Part shown: piece by piece, positions 32,145 to 40,536 of the stretch
Layout: each line of letters begins with the position of its first letter
Position numbering within the stretch: position 1 is the first letter of the stretch
Source: an uncultured Desulfovibrio sp.
GTDB lineage: Bacteria; Desulfobacterota; Desulfovibrionia; Desulfovibrionales; Desulfovibrionaceae
Direction of reading: 5' to 3'
Length of the DNA stretch: 64,000 nucleotides
Assembly: GCA_934546745.1 (NCBI GenBank)
Contig: CAKTDV010000007.1
Location: 49,899-113,898 of the forward strand
The notes under the pieces: model-generated
Told to the model about the DNA's origin: nothing
Database searches by the model: none
The model's input: the letters and a program-made list of their open reading frames with translations, nothing else
Made by a program: the position numbers and the translations under genes

Positions 32145-32855
32145 ATGGAACGCCCCATTATCTTTATTGATGAGGATCGTTGCGACGGCTGCGGGCAGTG
32201 CGTGCTGGAATGCGCCGAGGGTGCGCTTGCCGTTGTGGATGGCAAGGTTCGCCTGATCAGCGACAGCTACTGCGATGGGCTGGGGGCCTGTCTGAGCTGC
32301 CCCCGGGATGCCCTGCGCCTTGTCACACGGGAAGCGGCGGCATTTGACGAGGCCGCCGCGCTGGCCGCCAGGGCGGCGCGACGGGGAGAAACGCCCGGCG
32401 GGGAGCGCGGCTGTCCGGGAAGCGCCGCGCGCACGCTGACGCCGCTGGCCCCCCTTGCCGCGCAAACGGAGGCGGGAACGCCGGTGTTGCGCGCGCGGAC
32501 GCCGACCTGGCCCCTGCAATTGCGTCTGATACCGCCCGCCGCGCCGTTTCTGCGCCATGCGGATATCCTTCTTGCGGCCCAGTGCGCGGGCTTCGCGCTG
32601 CCGGATTTGCATGAAAGATGGTTACGTGGACGGGTTCCCGTCATCGCCTGTCCGAAGCTGGATACGGACGGGAGCGGTACCCTGGATCGCCTGACGGCCC
32701 TCCTGCGCGGTCATGCCGACGCGCCGCCGGCCAGTCTGACGGTGCTGCGCATGAGCGTGCCCTGCTGCGCCGGGCTGGATCGGCTTGCGCACGCCGCCGT
32801 GCGGCGGGCCGGATTGGGCCTGATTCCCCAGACGCGCATCGTTTCGCTGGGATAG
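32145..32855 (+). CDS. 4Fe-4S protein with extra C-terminal domain
   Basis: This is a 236-residue cytoplasmic protein. The N-terminus is a ferredoxin-like domain with cysteine groups CDGCGQCVLEC and a degenerate second group (CDGLGACLSCP). After an Ala/Arg-rich linker, the C-terminal part has CAGFALPDLHERWL, VPVIACPKLD and SVPCCAGL, so more cysteines may bind a metal. Similar proteins are found in Desulfovibrio genomes without assigned function. ATG 32145 is preceded by GGAGGG. No redox partner is adjacent. Confidence 0.78.
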   Translation: MERPIIFIDEDRCDGCGQCVLECAEGALAVVDGKVRLISDSYCDGLGACLSCPRDALRLVTREAAAFDEAAALAARAARRGETPGGERGCPGSAARTLTPLAPLAAQTEAGTPVLRARTPTWPLQLRLIPPAAPFLRHADILLAAQCAGFALPDLHERWLRGRVPVIACPKLDTDGSGTLDRLTALLRGHADAPPASLTVLRMSVPCCAGLDRLAHAAVRRAGLGLIPQTRIVSLG

Positions 32856-32865
32856 TCTTTCTCTC

Positions 32866-32894
32866 TTGACAAAACCTAGTGGAACACTATGTTT
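32866..32894 (+). promoter_or_regulatory. metA operon promoter with embedded palindromic operator
   Basis: TTGACA (32866-32871), a 17-base spacer by the closest reading, and TATGTT (about 32888-32893) form the promoter. A near-perfect palindrome with arms AAACCTAGTG and CACTATGTTT around a 3-base centre fills the spacer and -10 box (about 32872-32894), with one mismatch between arms. A repressor bound here would block RNA polymerase. The IscR-like gene two cistrons downstream is the obvious candidate. Confidence 0.65.
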
Positions 32895-32933
32895 TATCCG
32901 CGAATGCGCACATCCGTGCCGAGGTGACAATCC

Positions 32934-33869
32934 ATGCCCATACAGATTCCCGCCGATCTTCCCGCACGCGCCGCCCTTGAGAGCGAAAGCATCTTCGTCA
33001 TGACCGAGGATCGCGCCACTCGCCAGGACATACGCCCGCTGGAGATTGCCATTGTCAATCTGATGCCGACGAAGATCGCCACGGAGACGCAGTTGCTGCG
33101 TCTTCTGGGGAATACGGCGCTTCAGGTCAACATCACGTTGCTGCGCACGGCCGGGCATCAGTCAAAAAATACACCCGCGCAACATCTTGAGCGTTTTTAC
33201 AAGACGTTCGACGAGATCCGGCACCGGCGCTTTGACGGCATGATTGTGACGGGAGCGCCGGTGGAGCATCTGCCGTTTGAGGAGGTGGACTACTGGGAGG
33301 AGCTGTTGCGCATCATGGCCTATGCCAATGACAACGCCTTTTCCACCCTGTACATCTGCTGGGCGGCGCAGGCGGCGCTCTATCATTTTTACGGTATCCG
33401 CAAACATGCGTTGCCCCAGAAACTTTCCGGCGTGTACGCGCATCATTCGCTGTTTCCCCTGTGTCCGTTGTTCAGGGGGTTTGACGACGATTTCCTTGCC
33501 CCGCATTCCCGGAATACGGAGGTGCGCCGCATCGATGTGGAAGGCGTCGGGAACCTGCGCATCCTTGCCGAGTCGGACGAGGCTGGTCTTGCCGTGGTGG
33601 AGAGCCTCGACCATTCGCAGGTGTTCATGACAGGCCATCTTGAGTATGATCGCGGGACACTGGATGCCGAATACCGGCGGGATATGGGGCGCGGCCTCAA
33701 CCCGGAGCCGCCGCGGCACTACTATCCGGATGGGAATCCCGACAACATCCCGGCCATGACATGGCGGGCCCATGCCCACCTTTTTTACAGCAACTGGCTC
33801 AACTATTATGTCTATCAGGAGACGCCCTTTGACTTGCGGGGCGACGGGTCGTTGCGGGAGCGGGAATGA
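32934..33869 (+). CDS. metA: Homoserine O-acyltransferase, probably acetyl-CoA type
   Basis: MetA activates homoserine for methionine synthesis. The 311-residue protein has the catalytic Cys142 in ICWAAQA, His in MTGHLEYD and Glu in the same segment. Residue 111, in GAPVEHLPF, is glutamate; in studied MetA enzymes Glu at this site goes with acetyl-CoA and Gly with succinyl-CoA, so the product is more likely O-acetylhomoserine despite the family name. It is the first gene of an operon with an Rrf2 regulator, nifU and nifS; its stop overlaps the Rrf2 start by ATGA. Confidence 0.93.
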   Translation: MPIQIPADLPARAALESESIFVMTEDRATRQDIRPLEIAIVNLMPTKIATETQLLRLLGNTALQVNITLLRTAGHQSKNTPAQHLERFYKTFDEIRHRRFDGMIVTGAPVEHLPFEEVDYWEELLRIMAYANDNAFSTLYICWAAQAALYHFYGIRKHALPQKLSGVYAHHSLFPLCPLFRGFDDDFLAPHSRNTEVRRIDVEGVGNLRILAESDEAGLAVVESLDHSQVFMTGHLEYDRGTLDAEYRRDMGRGLNPEPPRHYYPDGNPDNIPAMTWRAHAHLFYSNWLNYYVYQETPFDLRGDGSLRERE

Positions 33870-34378
33870 GATTCTCCACACGGACGCGCTACGGACTGCG
33901 TTTTCTGATCCGTCTCGCGGCCCTGCCGGAAGGCGAACGGCTGCAACTCGGACACGTGGCGCGTGAGGAAAATATTTCTCCCAGCTATCTGGAACAGATC
34001 GTCCGGGCATTGAAGCCGCTGGGCATTCTTCACGCCGTGCGCGGCGCGAGTGGCGGGTACGCGCTGATCAGACAGCCCCAAGAAATTTCCATGGAAGACC
34101 TGTTTCTGCATTTGGAAGGGGAAATTTCGCCTGTGGCCTGTCTGACGCGGAAACTGTGCCAGAGAGCCGGCACATGCGCCACCCGCGGCTTTTGGCGGGA
34201 ACTTGACGACCATATCCGGCGATTCTTACGTTCCCGGACGCTGGCGGATATCATAGCATCGGAGAAACTCTGTCTGTATGAGAGCGGTGAAAATGTGACA
34301 GCTCCGGCGAACACGAGAGCGGACGCCCGCGCCCGGGCGTCAAGAGAAAGCGTGGCGCGAGATCAGCGTCCCTTTTGA
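33866..34378 (+). CDS. Rrf2-family (IscR-like) Fe-S regulator
   Basis: This is a 170-residue winged-helix regulator: RFSTRTRYGLRFLIRLA at the N-terminus and recognition region ISPSYLEQIVRALKPLGIL. Three cysteines at 92, 98 and 104 (CLTRKLC and CQRAGTC) have the same spacing and numbering as the [2Fe-2S] ligands of E. coli IscR. The fourth ligand of IscR, His107, is Arg here. It probably senses Fe-S or sulfur status and controls the metA-nifUS operon through the palindrome upstream of metA. The tail after residue 145 is variable and Arg-rich. Confidence 0.88.
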   Translation: MRFSTRTRYGLRFLIRLAALPEGERLQLGHVAREENISPSYLEQIVRALKPLGILHAVRGASGGYALIRQPQEISMEDLFLHLEGEISPVACLTRKLCQRAGTCATRGFWRELDDHIRRFLRSRTLADIIASEKLCLYESGENVTAPANTRADARARASRESVARDQRPF

Positions 34379-34433
34379 ATGCGACATTTCAAAAGCACTC
34401 CGCTCTAAAAGCAACCTGCTCCAGGAGATCATC

Positions 34434-35270
34434 ATGTGGAACTATACTGACGCTGTTCACGATCATTTTCTGCATCCGCACAATGCCGGACGCCTTGACG
34501 ACGCCAACGCCGTTGGCGAGGTCGGCAGCCTTGCCTGTGGCGACGCCCTCAGGCTCTATCTGAGGATTTCCGGCGACGGCATCATCGAGAAGGCCGGTTT
34601 TGAAACCTTTGGTTGCGCCAGCGCCATCGCGTCCAGTTCCGTGCTGACGGATATGATCCTCGGCAAGAGCGTGGAAGAGGCGCTCAAGATAACCAACAGG
34701 GATATTGCCGATGCGCTCGGCGGCCTGCCCAAGGAGAAGATGCACTGCTCCGTCATGGGGCAGGAGGCGCTGGAAGCGGCCATCCGGCAATGGAAGGGAG
34801 AGCCGCCCGTACCGCACGCCCACGAGGAAGGCACATTGATCTGCAAGTGCTTTGGCGTTACCGACGCCCAGATTATCCGTGCCATCCGGGAAAACGGCCT
34901 CAAGACCGTCGAGGAAGTGACCAACTACACCAAGGCGGGCGGCGCCTGCGGTGACTGCAAGGATCAGATTGCGGAAATTCTCGCCGTGGAACTCCGCCAG
35001 AAGCCGCTGACGGAACTCAAGCCCCGGCCCCGTCTGACCAACGTGCAGCGCATGAAGCTGATCATGAAGACCATTGACGAGGATATCCGGCCGCAGCTGG
35101 AAGCGGACGGCGGGAGCATAGAGCTTGTGGATGTGGACGGCAAGCGCGTCATTGTCAGCCTTGGCGGACGTTGCGCCCAGTGCCGCTCCAGCGCCGTGAC
35201 GCTGCAGGATCTGGTGCAACGCCTGCTGCGAGAACATGTGGAACCCGATCTGATCGTCGAGGAGGCCTAG
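34434..35270 (+). CDS. nifU: Fe-S cluster scaffold NifU
   Basis: This is a full-length NifU of 278 residues with three domains. An IscU-like scaffold (about 1-125) has cysteines in LACGDAL, FGCASAI and MHCSVMG. A central [2Fe-2S] BFD-like domain has CKCFGV and GGACGDC. A C-terminal NifU domain has CAQCRSS. It assembles Fe-S clusters from sulfur supplied by NifS and passes them to target proteins. The nearest gene downstream is nifS, 3 bases after its stop. Many Desulfovibrionaceae use this NIF-type pair as a general Fe-S system, independent of nitrogen fixation. Confidence 0.96.
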   Translation: MWNYTDAVHDHFLHPHNAGRLDDANAVGEVGSLACGDALRLYLRISGDGIIEKAGFETFGCASAIASSSVLTDMILGKSVEEALKITNRDIADALGGLPKEKMHCSVMGQEALEAAIRQWKGEPPVPHAHEEGTLICKCFGVTDAQIIRAIRENGLKTVEEVTNYTKAGGACGDCKDQIAEILAVELRQKPLTELKPRPRLTNVQRMKLIMKTIDEDIRPQLEADGGSIELVDVDGKRVIVSLGGRCAQCRSSAVTLQDLVQRLLREHVEPDLIVEEA

Positions 35271-35273
35271 GCC

Positions 35274-36428
35274 ATGAGAACCGTCTATCTCGACAACAAT
35301 GCCACAACGGCTGTCGCCCCCGAAGTGCGCGACATCATGCTGCCCTATCTTGGGGAGCTGTACGGCAATCCGTCCAGTATGCACACCTTCGGCGGGCAGG
35401 TCGGGCACGCCGTTGAGGAGGCCAGGGAAAAGATGGCCGCCCTGCTTGGGGCGCAGCCCTCCGAGATACTCTTTACCTCCTGCGGCTCCGAAAGCGACAA
35501 TACCGCCATCTGGAGCGCTCTGCAGACCCAGCCTGAAAAGCGGCGCATCATTACCACGCGCGTGGAGCATCCCGCCATTCTCAGTGTCTGCCAGTACTGG
35601 GAACGCCAGGGATACCATGTGACCTATCTCGGCGTTGACGCGAGGGGCCGCCTTGATCTGGACGCGTACGCCGCGGCTCTGAGCGAGGATACGGCCCTTG
35701 TGTCCGTCATGATGGCCAATAATGAGGTGGGCAACATCTATCCTGTGGAGCGCATGGCGGAGATGGCGCGGGAAAAGGGCGTGCTCTTCCATACCGACGC
35801 TGTTCAGGCCGTGGGCAAGGTTCCCCTCCGGCTTTCCGAGACGGCGATTGACATGCTCTCCCTGTCCGGCCACAAGCTCCATGCCCCCAAGGGGATTGGC
35901 GTCCTGTATATCCGCAGGGGCGTGCGTTTCCGTCCCTTCCTGCGGGGCGGACATCAGGAGCGCGGCCGTCGCGCCGGTACCGAAAATGTGCCCTATATCG
36001 TCGGCATGGGAGAGGCCGCCCGTCTTGCCGCGGCCAACATGGATGCCGAGCGCCGCGACGTGGCCCGCCTGCGGGACAGACTGGAAGCGGGCCTGCTCAA
36101 GGCCATACCCGACTGCATGGTCAACGGCGACGTGGAAAACCGCCTGCCCAATACGAGTAATATCGCCTTTAAGAATGTGGAAGGCGAAGCCATCCTGCTC
36201 ATGCTTGATCGGCTTGGCATCTGCGCCAGCTCCGGGTCGGCCTGTACTTCCGGGAGTCTTGAACCCTCCCACGTCCTGCGCGCCATGGGGGTTCCCTTCA
36301 ACTATGCGCATGGCTCCGTCCGCCTTTCGCTCTCCCGTTATACGACGGAAGAGGAGGTCGACTACGTGATCGCCCATATGCCGGATGTCATCAAAACCCT
36401 GCGGGCGCTTTCGCCCTTCAAGGACTGA
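35274..36428 (+). CDS. nifS: Cysteine desulfurase NifS
   Basis: NifS removes sulfur from cysteine with PLP and gives it to NifU. The 384-residue protein has VYLDNNATTAVAPEV at the N-terminus, PLP-binding VLFHTDAVQAVGK, the Schiff-base lysine in LSGHKLHAPKG, GTENVPYIVG and the active cysteine in CASSGSACTSGSLEPSHVL, quoted in part as SSGSACTSGS. Its loop length is that of group I desulfurases. It is the last gene of the operon and is followed within 4 bases by a strong terminator. Confidence 0.96.
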   Translation: MRTVYLDNNATTAVAPEVRDIMLPYLGELYGNPSSMHTFGGQVGHAVEEAREKMAALLGAQPSEILFTSCGSESDNTAIWSALQTQPEKRRIITTRVEHPAILSVCQYWERQGYHVTYLGVDARGRLDLDAYAAALSEDTALVSVMMANNEVGNIYPVERMAEMAREKGVLFHTDAVQAVGKVPLRLSETAIDMLSLSGHKLHAPKGIGVLYIRRGVRFRPFLRGGHQERGRRAGTENVPYIVGMGEAARLAAANMDAERRDVARLRDRLEAGLLKAIPDCMVNGDVENRLPNTSNIAFKNVEGEAILLMLDRLGICASSGSACTSGSLEPSHVLRAMGVPFNYAHGSVRLSLSRYTTEEEVDYVIAHMPDVIKTLRALSPFKD

Positions 36429-36431
36429 CCT

Positions 36432-36471
36432 CTGAGAAAAAGGCCCCTCCAGCGAGGGGCCTTTTTCTCAG
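36432..36471. terminator. Strong bidirectional terminator after nifS
   Basis: Perfect 18-bp arms (CTGAGAAAAAGGCCCCTC and its complement) surround a 4-base loop, with A and T runs inside the stem. It serves nifS on the plus strand and the convergent nitroreductase gene. Confidence 0.92.
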
Positions 36472-36544
36472 ACAGGGCGCGGGATCGCTCTTCCGTTGTC
36501 GCGTCCGCCAGAGCGCTCACAGTGATTGCCTTGATGAAACAGCG

Positions 36545-37372
36545 CTATGGCCAGCGTATGCTGTGGATGGCGGCGGCGCCCCGTTCCACGGTGCGGGCGT
36601 AGTGGACGGCGGGCAGGCCGAGCAGCATGACATAACTGAGCGTATGGCTTTCCGGCAGGCCGATCCGGGGGAGAAAATCGGGGACGACGAGCGTCATGCA
36701 CCAGTAGGCGAGGCCACACCAGCAGGTTCCCATGCCGTGGGCATGGGCCAGCAGCTCCAGATAGGAAAGATAGATGAGAGGATCCTGATCCCGACAGGGG
36801 GCCTCCCGGTGGTTGCCAACGAACAGGCAATGGGGCGCGCCCCTGAAGATGGCGTCCTCCCCCTTTTCCTTCCAGAGCTGGGCGGCGCGGATGAAGAAGG
36901 CCGAACGGGGGGACGCGGGGACGGCATTCCGGGCGGCGAGGCGGTTGATGGCGGCATAGACCTCTTCCCTGAAGGCGTTCATGCGGGAGATGTCATCGAT
37001 AATCCCTGTCCAGAGCTGGCGGGCGTTGACGCCGGTGGGCGCATGGGCGGCCGCGTCAAGAACGTCCCGCAGCGCGGCGGCGGGAATATTTTCCGCTCTG
37101 TAATGCCGCACGCTGCGGCGTCCCTTGACCAGGCGGGAGAGCGACGCGAACGTGGGCAGGTTTTCCAGCGGCGCGCTTTCCGCCGGGCCATGCCCATGAA
37201 GGGAAAGCGCGCCTGAGGGACAGACGGCCAGACAGTGCCGGCAGTCCATGCAGCTTTCTTCCCTGACCAGGGCGGGCTTTCCCTCCCGAAGTTGCAGGGC
37301 CCTCGGCAGACAGTCCGCGGCGCACTGGCCGCAACGGATACAGCGTTCGGCGTCGACGGTGAGCGTTGGCAT
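36545..37372 (-). CDS. Nitroreductase with N-terminal 2[4Fe-4S] ferredoxin domain
   Basis: This is a 275-residue fusion. Residues 1-60 hold two [4Fe-4S] motifs (CIRCGQCAADCLP and CMDCRHCLAVCP). From about residue 80 a nitroreductase-family FMN domain follows (RRSVRHYRAE, DAAAHAPTGVN, GTCWCGLAY). The built-in ferredoxin domain suggests electrons come from ferredoxin or another low-potential donor. The physiological substrate is unknown. The start ATG 37372 has GGAG 9 bases upstream; the open frame extends further but overlaps the purM terminator. Confidence 0.88.
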   Translation of the reverse strand: MPTLTVDAERCIRCGQCAADCLPRALQLREGKPALVREESCMDCRHCLAVCPSGALSLHGHGPAESAPLENLPTFASLSRLVKGRRSVRHYRAENIPAAALRDVLDAAAHAPTGVNARQLWTGIIDDISRMNAFREEVYAAINRLAARNAVPASPRSAFFIRAAQLWKEKGEDAIFRGAPHCLFVGNHREAPCRDQDPLIYLSYLELLAHAHGMGTCWCGLAYWCMTLVVPDFLPRIGLPESHTLSYVMLLGLPAVHYARTVERGAAAIHSIRWP

Positions 37373-37430
37373 AAGGCGCGTTCTCCTTGTGTGTCTCTCT
37401 CTGGCGGTAGCCGCCATGCGCGAAAGGTGA

Positions 37431-37454
37431 AAAAGCCCGCGGGGGATGCGGGCT
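37431..37454 (-). terminator. purM terminator
   Basis: On the minus strand AGCCCGC-loop-GCGGGCT is followed by TTTT, 40 bases after the purM stop codon. Confidence 0.85.
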
Positions 37455-37493
37455 GGTACACGTTCGGGGTCGGGAAGCGGGAGTTCCGGAGCG

Positions 37494-38546
37494 TCAGAAC
37501 TCGACGACAACCTGTTCGCCGTCGCCGGAGCGTCTGGCGATGTCGCCGATTTCCCATGCGCCGTAGCCGGAGGCGCGGATACGGCTTACGGCTCCCTCGG
37601 CCTCTTCCTTGGGCAGAATGAGGACGTATCCGATACCGGCATTGAAGATCTGCATGATTTCAGGCCATTCCAGCTCGCCAACTTCCTTGATCCAGGGGAA
37701 GACGGCGGGCATGTCCCAGCTGCCGAAGCGGATACGGGCTTCCACCTGCGCGGGCAGGACGCGGGGGATGTTGTCATAGAAGCCGCCGCCGGTAATATGG
37801 GCCATGCCTCCGATGGAGAGATCCCGCATGAGATGGCGGACGGTTTCCACGTAGATGGTGGTAGGCGCAAGCAGCACATCGCGGACGGTGGCGCCCTCCG
37901 CGCCGGGGAAGGGATCGTCAGGCGCGAGGCCGCTTCTGGCCAGGATTTTCCGGGCCAGGGAGTACCCGTTGGAATGCAGCCCGGAAGAGGCGATGCCGAT
38001 CACCTTGTCGCCCACGCGGATGCCGGATCCGTCGACCAGTTTGGCATTGTCGACAATGCCGACGCAGAAGCCCGCCAGATCATATTCTCCGGGGGCGTAC
38101 ATGTCGGGCATTTCCGCTGTTTCGCCGCCAAGAAGCGCGCAGGACGCCTGGCGGCAGCCTTCGGCCACGCCGCTGATGACGGTATGGGCGGTTTCCACAT
38201 CCAGTTTCCCCGTGGCGAAGTAGTCAAGGAAGAAGAGCGGCATGGCGCCCTGCACCAGGATGTCGTTCACGCTCATGGCGACGAGATCTATGCCCACCGT
38301 GTCGTGCTTGCCGCACTGAAACGCCAGTTTGAGCTTGGTGCCCACGCCATCGGTGGAGGATACCAGCACAGGATCGGCCATGTGGGCAATTTCCGGGCGG
38401 AACAGGCCGCCGAAGCCGCCGATATCGGAAATGACGCCCTTGGTATGCGTGCGGGCCACAAGATTCTTGATGCGGCTTACGAGATCATTGCCCGCCTGGA
38501 TGTTGACGCCAGCTTCGGTGTAGGCTTTGGCGCGGTCTGTGGACAT
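37494..38546 (-). CDS. purM: Phosphoribosylformylglycinamidine cyclo-ligase
   Basis: PurM closes the imidazole ring to give AIR in purine synthesis. The 350-residue protein has YTEAGVNIQAGNDLV at the N-terminus, SSTDGVGTKLKLA (ATP site), SVNDILVQGA, GGETAEMP and ITGGGFYDNIPRVLP, all standard. The start is ATG 38546 with AGGAGGAAG upstream; the longer frame has no ribosome site. It lies after phosphoglucomutase with a 119-base gap, in which only a weak TTGGGG/TATCCT promoter was seen. Confidence 0.96.
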   Translation of the reverse strand: MSTDRAKAYTEAGVNIQAGNDLVSRIKNLVARTHTKGVISDIGGFGGLFRPEIAHMADPVLVSSTDGVGTKLKLAFQCGKHDTVGIDLVAMSVNDILVQGAMPLFFLDYFATGKLDVETAHTVISGVAEGCRQASCALLGGETAEMPDMYAPGEYDLAGFCVGIVDNAKLVDGSGIRVGDKVIGIASSGLHSNGYSLARKILARSGLAPDDPFPGAEGATVRDVLLAPTTIYVETVRHLMRDLSIGGMAHITGGGFYDNIPRVLPAQVEARIRFGSWDMPAVFPWIKEVGELEWPEIMQIFNAGIGYVLILPKEEAEGAVSRIRASGYGAWEIGDIARRSGDGEQVVVEF

Positions 38547-38665
38547 AGATTCTTCCTCCTTGACAGAAGGATAGCAGAAAAGGTTGTGAACCCCAAGGGC
38601 GTTTTGAAAAAAAATCCTGTTTGACGCCGGTTTTTTCATGAGCCGTTCTTCCGGTGGCGGACACG

Positions 38666-40303
38666 TCAGGAGAGCAGACGGCTCATAAAGGCAAGGGCGT
38701 CGTTCTGGATGGCCTTCAGATGCTCCCCGTCCCTGAAGCTTTCGGTGTACACCTTGCAGATGGCTTCGGTGCCGGAGGGACGCGCCGCGAACCAGCCGCT
38801 TTCGGCGCAGACCTTGACGCCGCCTATGGGAGCGCCGTTGCCGGGCGCGTGCGTCAGAATTTCCGTCACCGGCTCACCGCCAAGGATGCGCATATCGACG
38901 TCTTCCGCGCGGATGTCTCTCAGGCGCTTTCGTGTTCCGGCATCGGCCGGGGCGTCAAGGCGCTGGTATACCGGCGATCCAAAACGCCGCGTCAGGGTTT
39001 CGTACTGTTCGGAGGGCGTGCGCTGTTCGCATGCCGTCATTTCCGCCGCCAGCAGGCAGAGCAGGGGGCCGTCCTTGTCCGTGCTCCACGGCGTGCCGTC
39101 AAGGCAAAGGAAGGACGCCCCGGCGCTTTCCTCGCAGGCAAAGCAGCAGCGCCCGCTTTGCAGCGAGGAGACAAACCACTTGAAACCGACGGGAACCTCG
39201 AACAGGGGTCTGCGCAGGTCCACGGCAATGTGATCCAGCATGCCGCTGGTGACCAGTGTCTTGCCGATGCCGCCGCCGGGCCAGGCTTCGCGGGTGCGGA
39301 AGAGATAGGTCGCCGCCGCCGAGAGGTAGTGGTTGGGGTTCATGAGCCCCTGGGGCGTGACGATACCGTGGCGATCGGCATCGGGATCGCAGGCAAAGCT
39401 CAGATCATAGGCGTCGCGCAGATCCAGCAGGCGGTTCATGGCGTACGGCGAGGAGCAGTCCATACGGATTTTGCCGTCCTTGTCGCACGGAACAAAACGG
39501 AACGTGGGATCTATCTCGCGGTTGACGATGGTGAGGTTCAGCCTGTACCGATCGGCGATGGCTTCCCAGAGAGGCAGGCTTGCGCCGCCCAGCGGATCCA
39601 CGGCCAGACGGATGCCCGATGCGGCGATGGCCTCCATGTTGACGGCCCTGGGGAGATCCTCCACATAGCGGGCGGTGAAGTCGTACTCCGTGACAAAGGA
39701 GGATTTGCGCGCGGCGCGCAGGTGCATGATCTGCACATCGCGGTTGCCGGTGGAAAGATGTTCGTTGGCGCGGCTGGCGATCCACGAGGTGACGTCCGTA
39801 TCCGCCGGGCCGCCGTGAGGCGGATTGTACTTGAAGCCGCCGTCCTCCGGCGGATTGTGGGAGGGCGTGATGACGATGCCGTCGGCAAGCCCGCTGCCGA
39901 CGCGTCCGGCGTTCATGGAAAGGATGGCATGCGAGACGGCGGGCGTCGCTGTGTAGGCGCCGTCTCTGGCGATGAACACAGAGACGCCGTTGGCGGCCAG
40001 AACTTCCAGCGCGGAACCGAAGGCCGCCGCGGAGAGGGCGTGGGTATCGGCGCCAAGGAAGAGCGGGCCGTCGATCCCTTTGACGGCCCGGTAATCGCAG
40101 ACGGCCTGCGTGATCGCATAGATGTGTTCCTCGTTGAAAGAATGCAGCAGCGGCGTTCCGCGATGGCCGGATGTCCCGAAGGAAACGCGCTCTTCCGCAA
40201 CGGCGGGATCGGGGTATTCCGTATAATAGGCGCGCATGAGTTCGGGGACGCGGACGAGTTGATCGCGGCCGGGTAAAAGCCCGGCCCTGGGATGGACTGC
40301 CAT
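38666..40303 (-). CDS. pgm: Phosphoglucomutase (alpha-D-glucose, Pgm type)
   Basis: This enzyme interconverts glucose-1-phosphate and glucose-6-phosphate. The 545-residue protein has the phosphoserine loop ITPSHNPPEDGGFKYNPP, metal-binding CDPDADRHG, sugar-binding FACEESAGASFL and phosphate-binding ARPSGTEAICKVY. VSFGTSGHRG near residue 40 is typical for the Pgm branch. ATG 40303 has AGGAGG upstream. It is divergent from upp; the 233-base gap between them carries a strong inverted repeat near upp. Confidence 0.94.
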   Translation of the reverse strand: MAVHPRAGLLPGRDQLVRVPELMRAYYTEYPDPAVAEERVSFGTSGHRGTPLLHSFNEEHIYAITQAVCDYRAVKGIDGPLFLGADTHALSAAAFGSALEVLAANGVSVFIARDGAYTATPAVSHAILSMNAGRVGSGLADGIVITPSHNPPEDGGFKYNPPHGGPADTDVTSWIASRANEHLSTGNRDVQIMHLRAARKSSFVTEYDFTARYVEDLPRAVNMEAIAASGIRLAVDPLGGASLPLWEAIADRYRLNLTIVNREIDPTFRFVPCDKDGKIRMDCSSPYAMNRLLDLRDAYDLSFACDPDADRHGIVTPQGLMNPNHYLSAAATYLFRTREAWPGGGIGKTLVTSGMLDHIAVDLRRPLFEVPVGFKWFVSSLQSGRCCFACEESAGASFLCLDGTPWSTDKDGPLLCLLAAEMTACEQRTPSEQYETLTRRFGSPVYQRLDAPADAGTRKRLRDIRAEDVDMRILGGEPVTEILTHAPGNGAPIGGVKVCAESGWFAARPSGTEAICKVYTESFRDGEHLKAIQNDALAFMSRLLS

Positions 40304-40457
40304 ACATGCCTCCTGTTCGTAGACTCTTGAGGAGAGATAGCCGTTTCGGCGGCGATCCGCAATCGCTCCGAGGCGGGGGGAGAGAAAAAACGCGGTAAGG
40401 GGAATGCCTGGAGGTTGCCATGCGCCGGAACTGGCCGTACCCTGACAGGCGAAAGAG

Positions 40458-40494
40458 CGCGAACCGGTCGCGCGAGGGTTGCGTCCGGTTCGCG
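40458..40494 (+). promoter_or_regulatory. Stem-loop in the upp leader
   Basis: Ten-base arms CGCGAACCGG and CCGGTTCGCG surround a 17-base loop, ending 42 bases before the upp start. There is no T run, so it looks like a regulatory leader hairpin, not a terminator. What reads it is unknown. No convincing promoter was found in 40304-40457. Confidence 0.5.
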
Positions 40495-40536
40495 GAGGAT
40501 ACATGACAACGCCGTTCTGCGCGGAAGGAGTCGGTT

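Noticed and set aside
34389..36377. 662-codon open frame antisense to nifU and nifS
   Set aside because: Mirrors two conserved genes; explained by codon bias.
34434..36428. nifU/nifS as evidence of nitrogen fixation
   Set aside because: No nitrogenase genes are nearby, and many non-fixing anaerobes use this pair for general Fe-S assembly.
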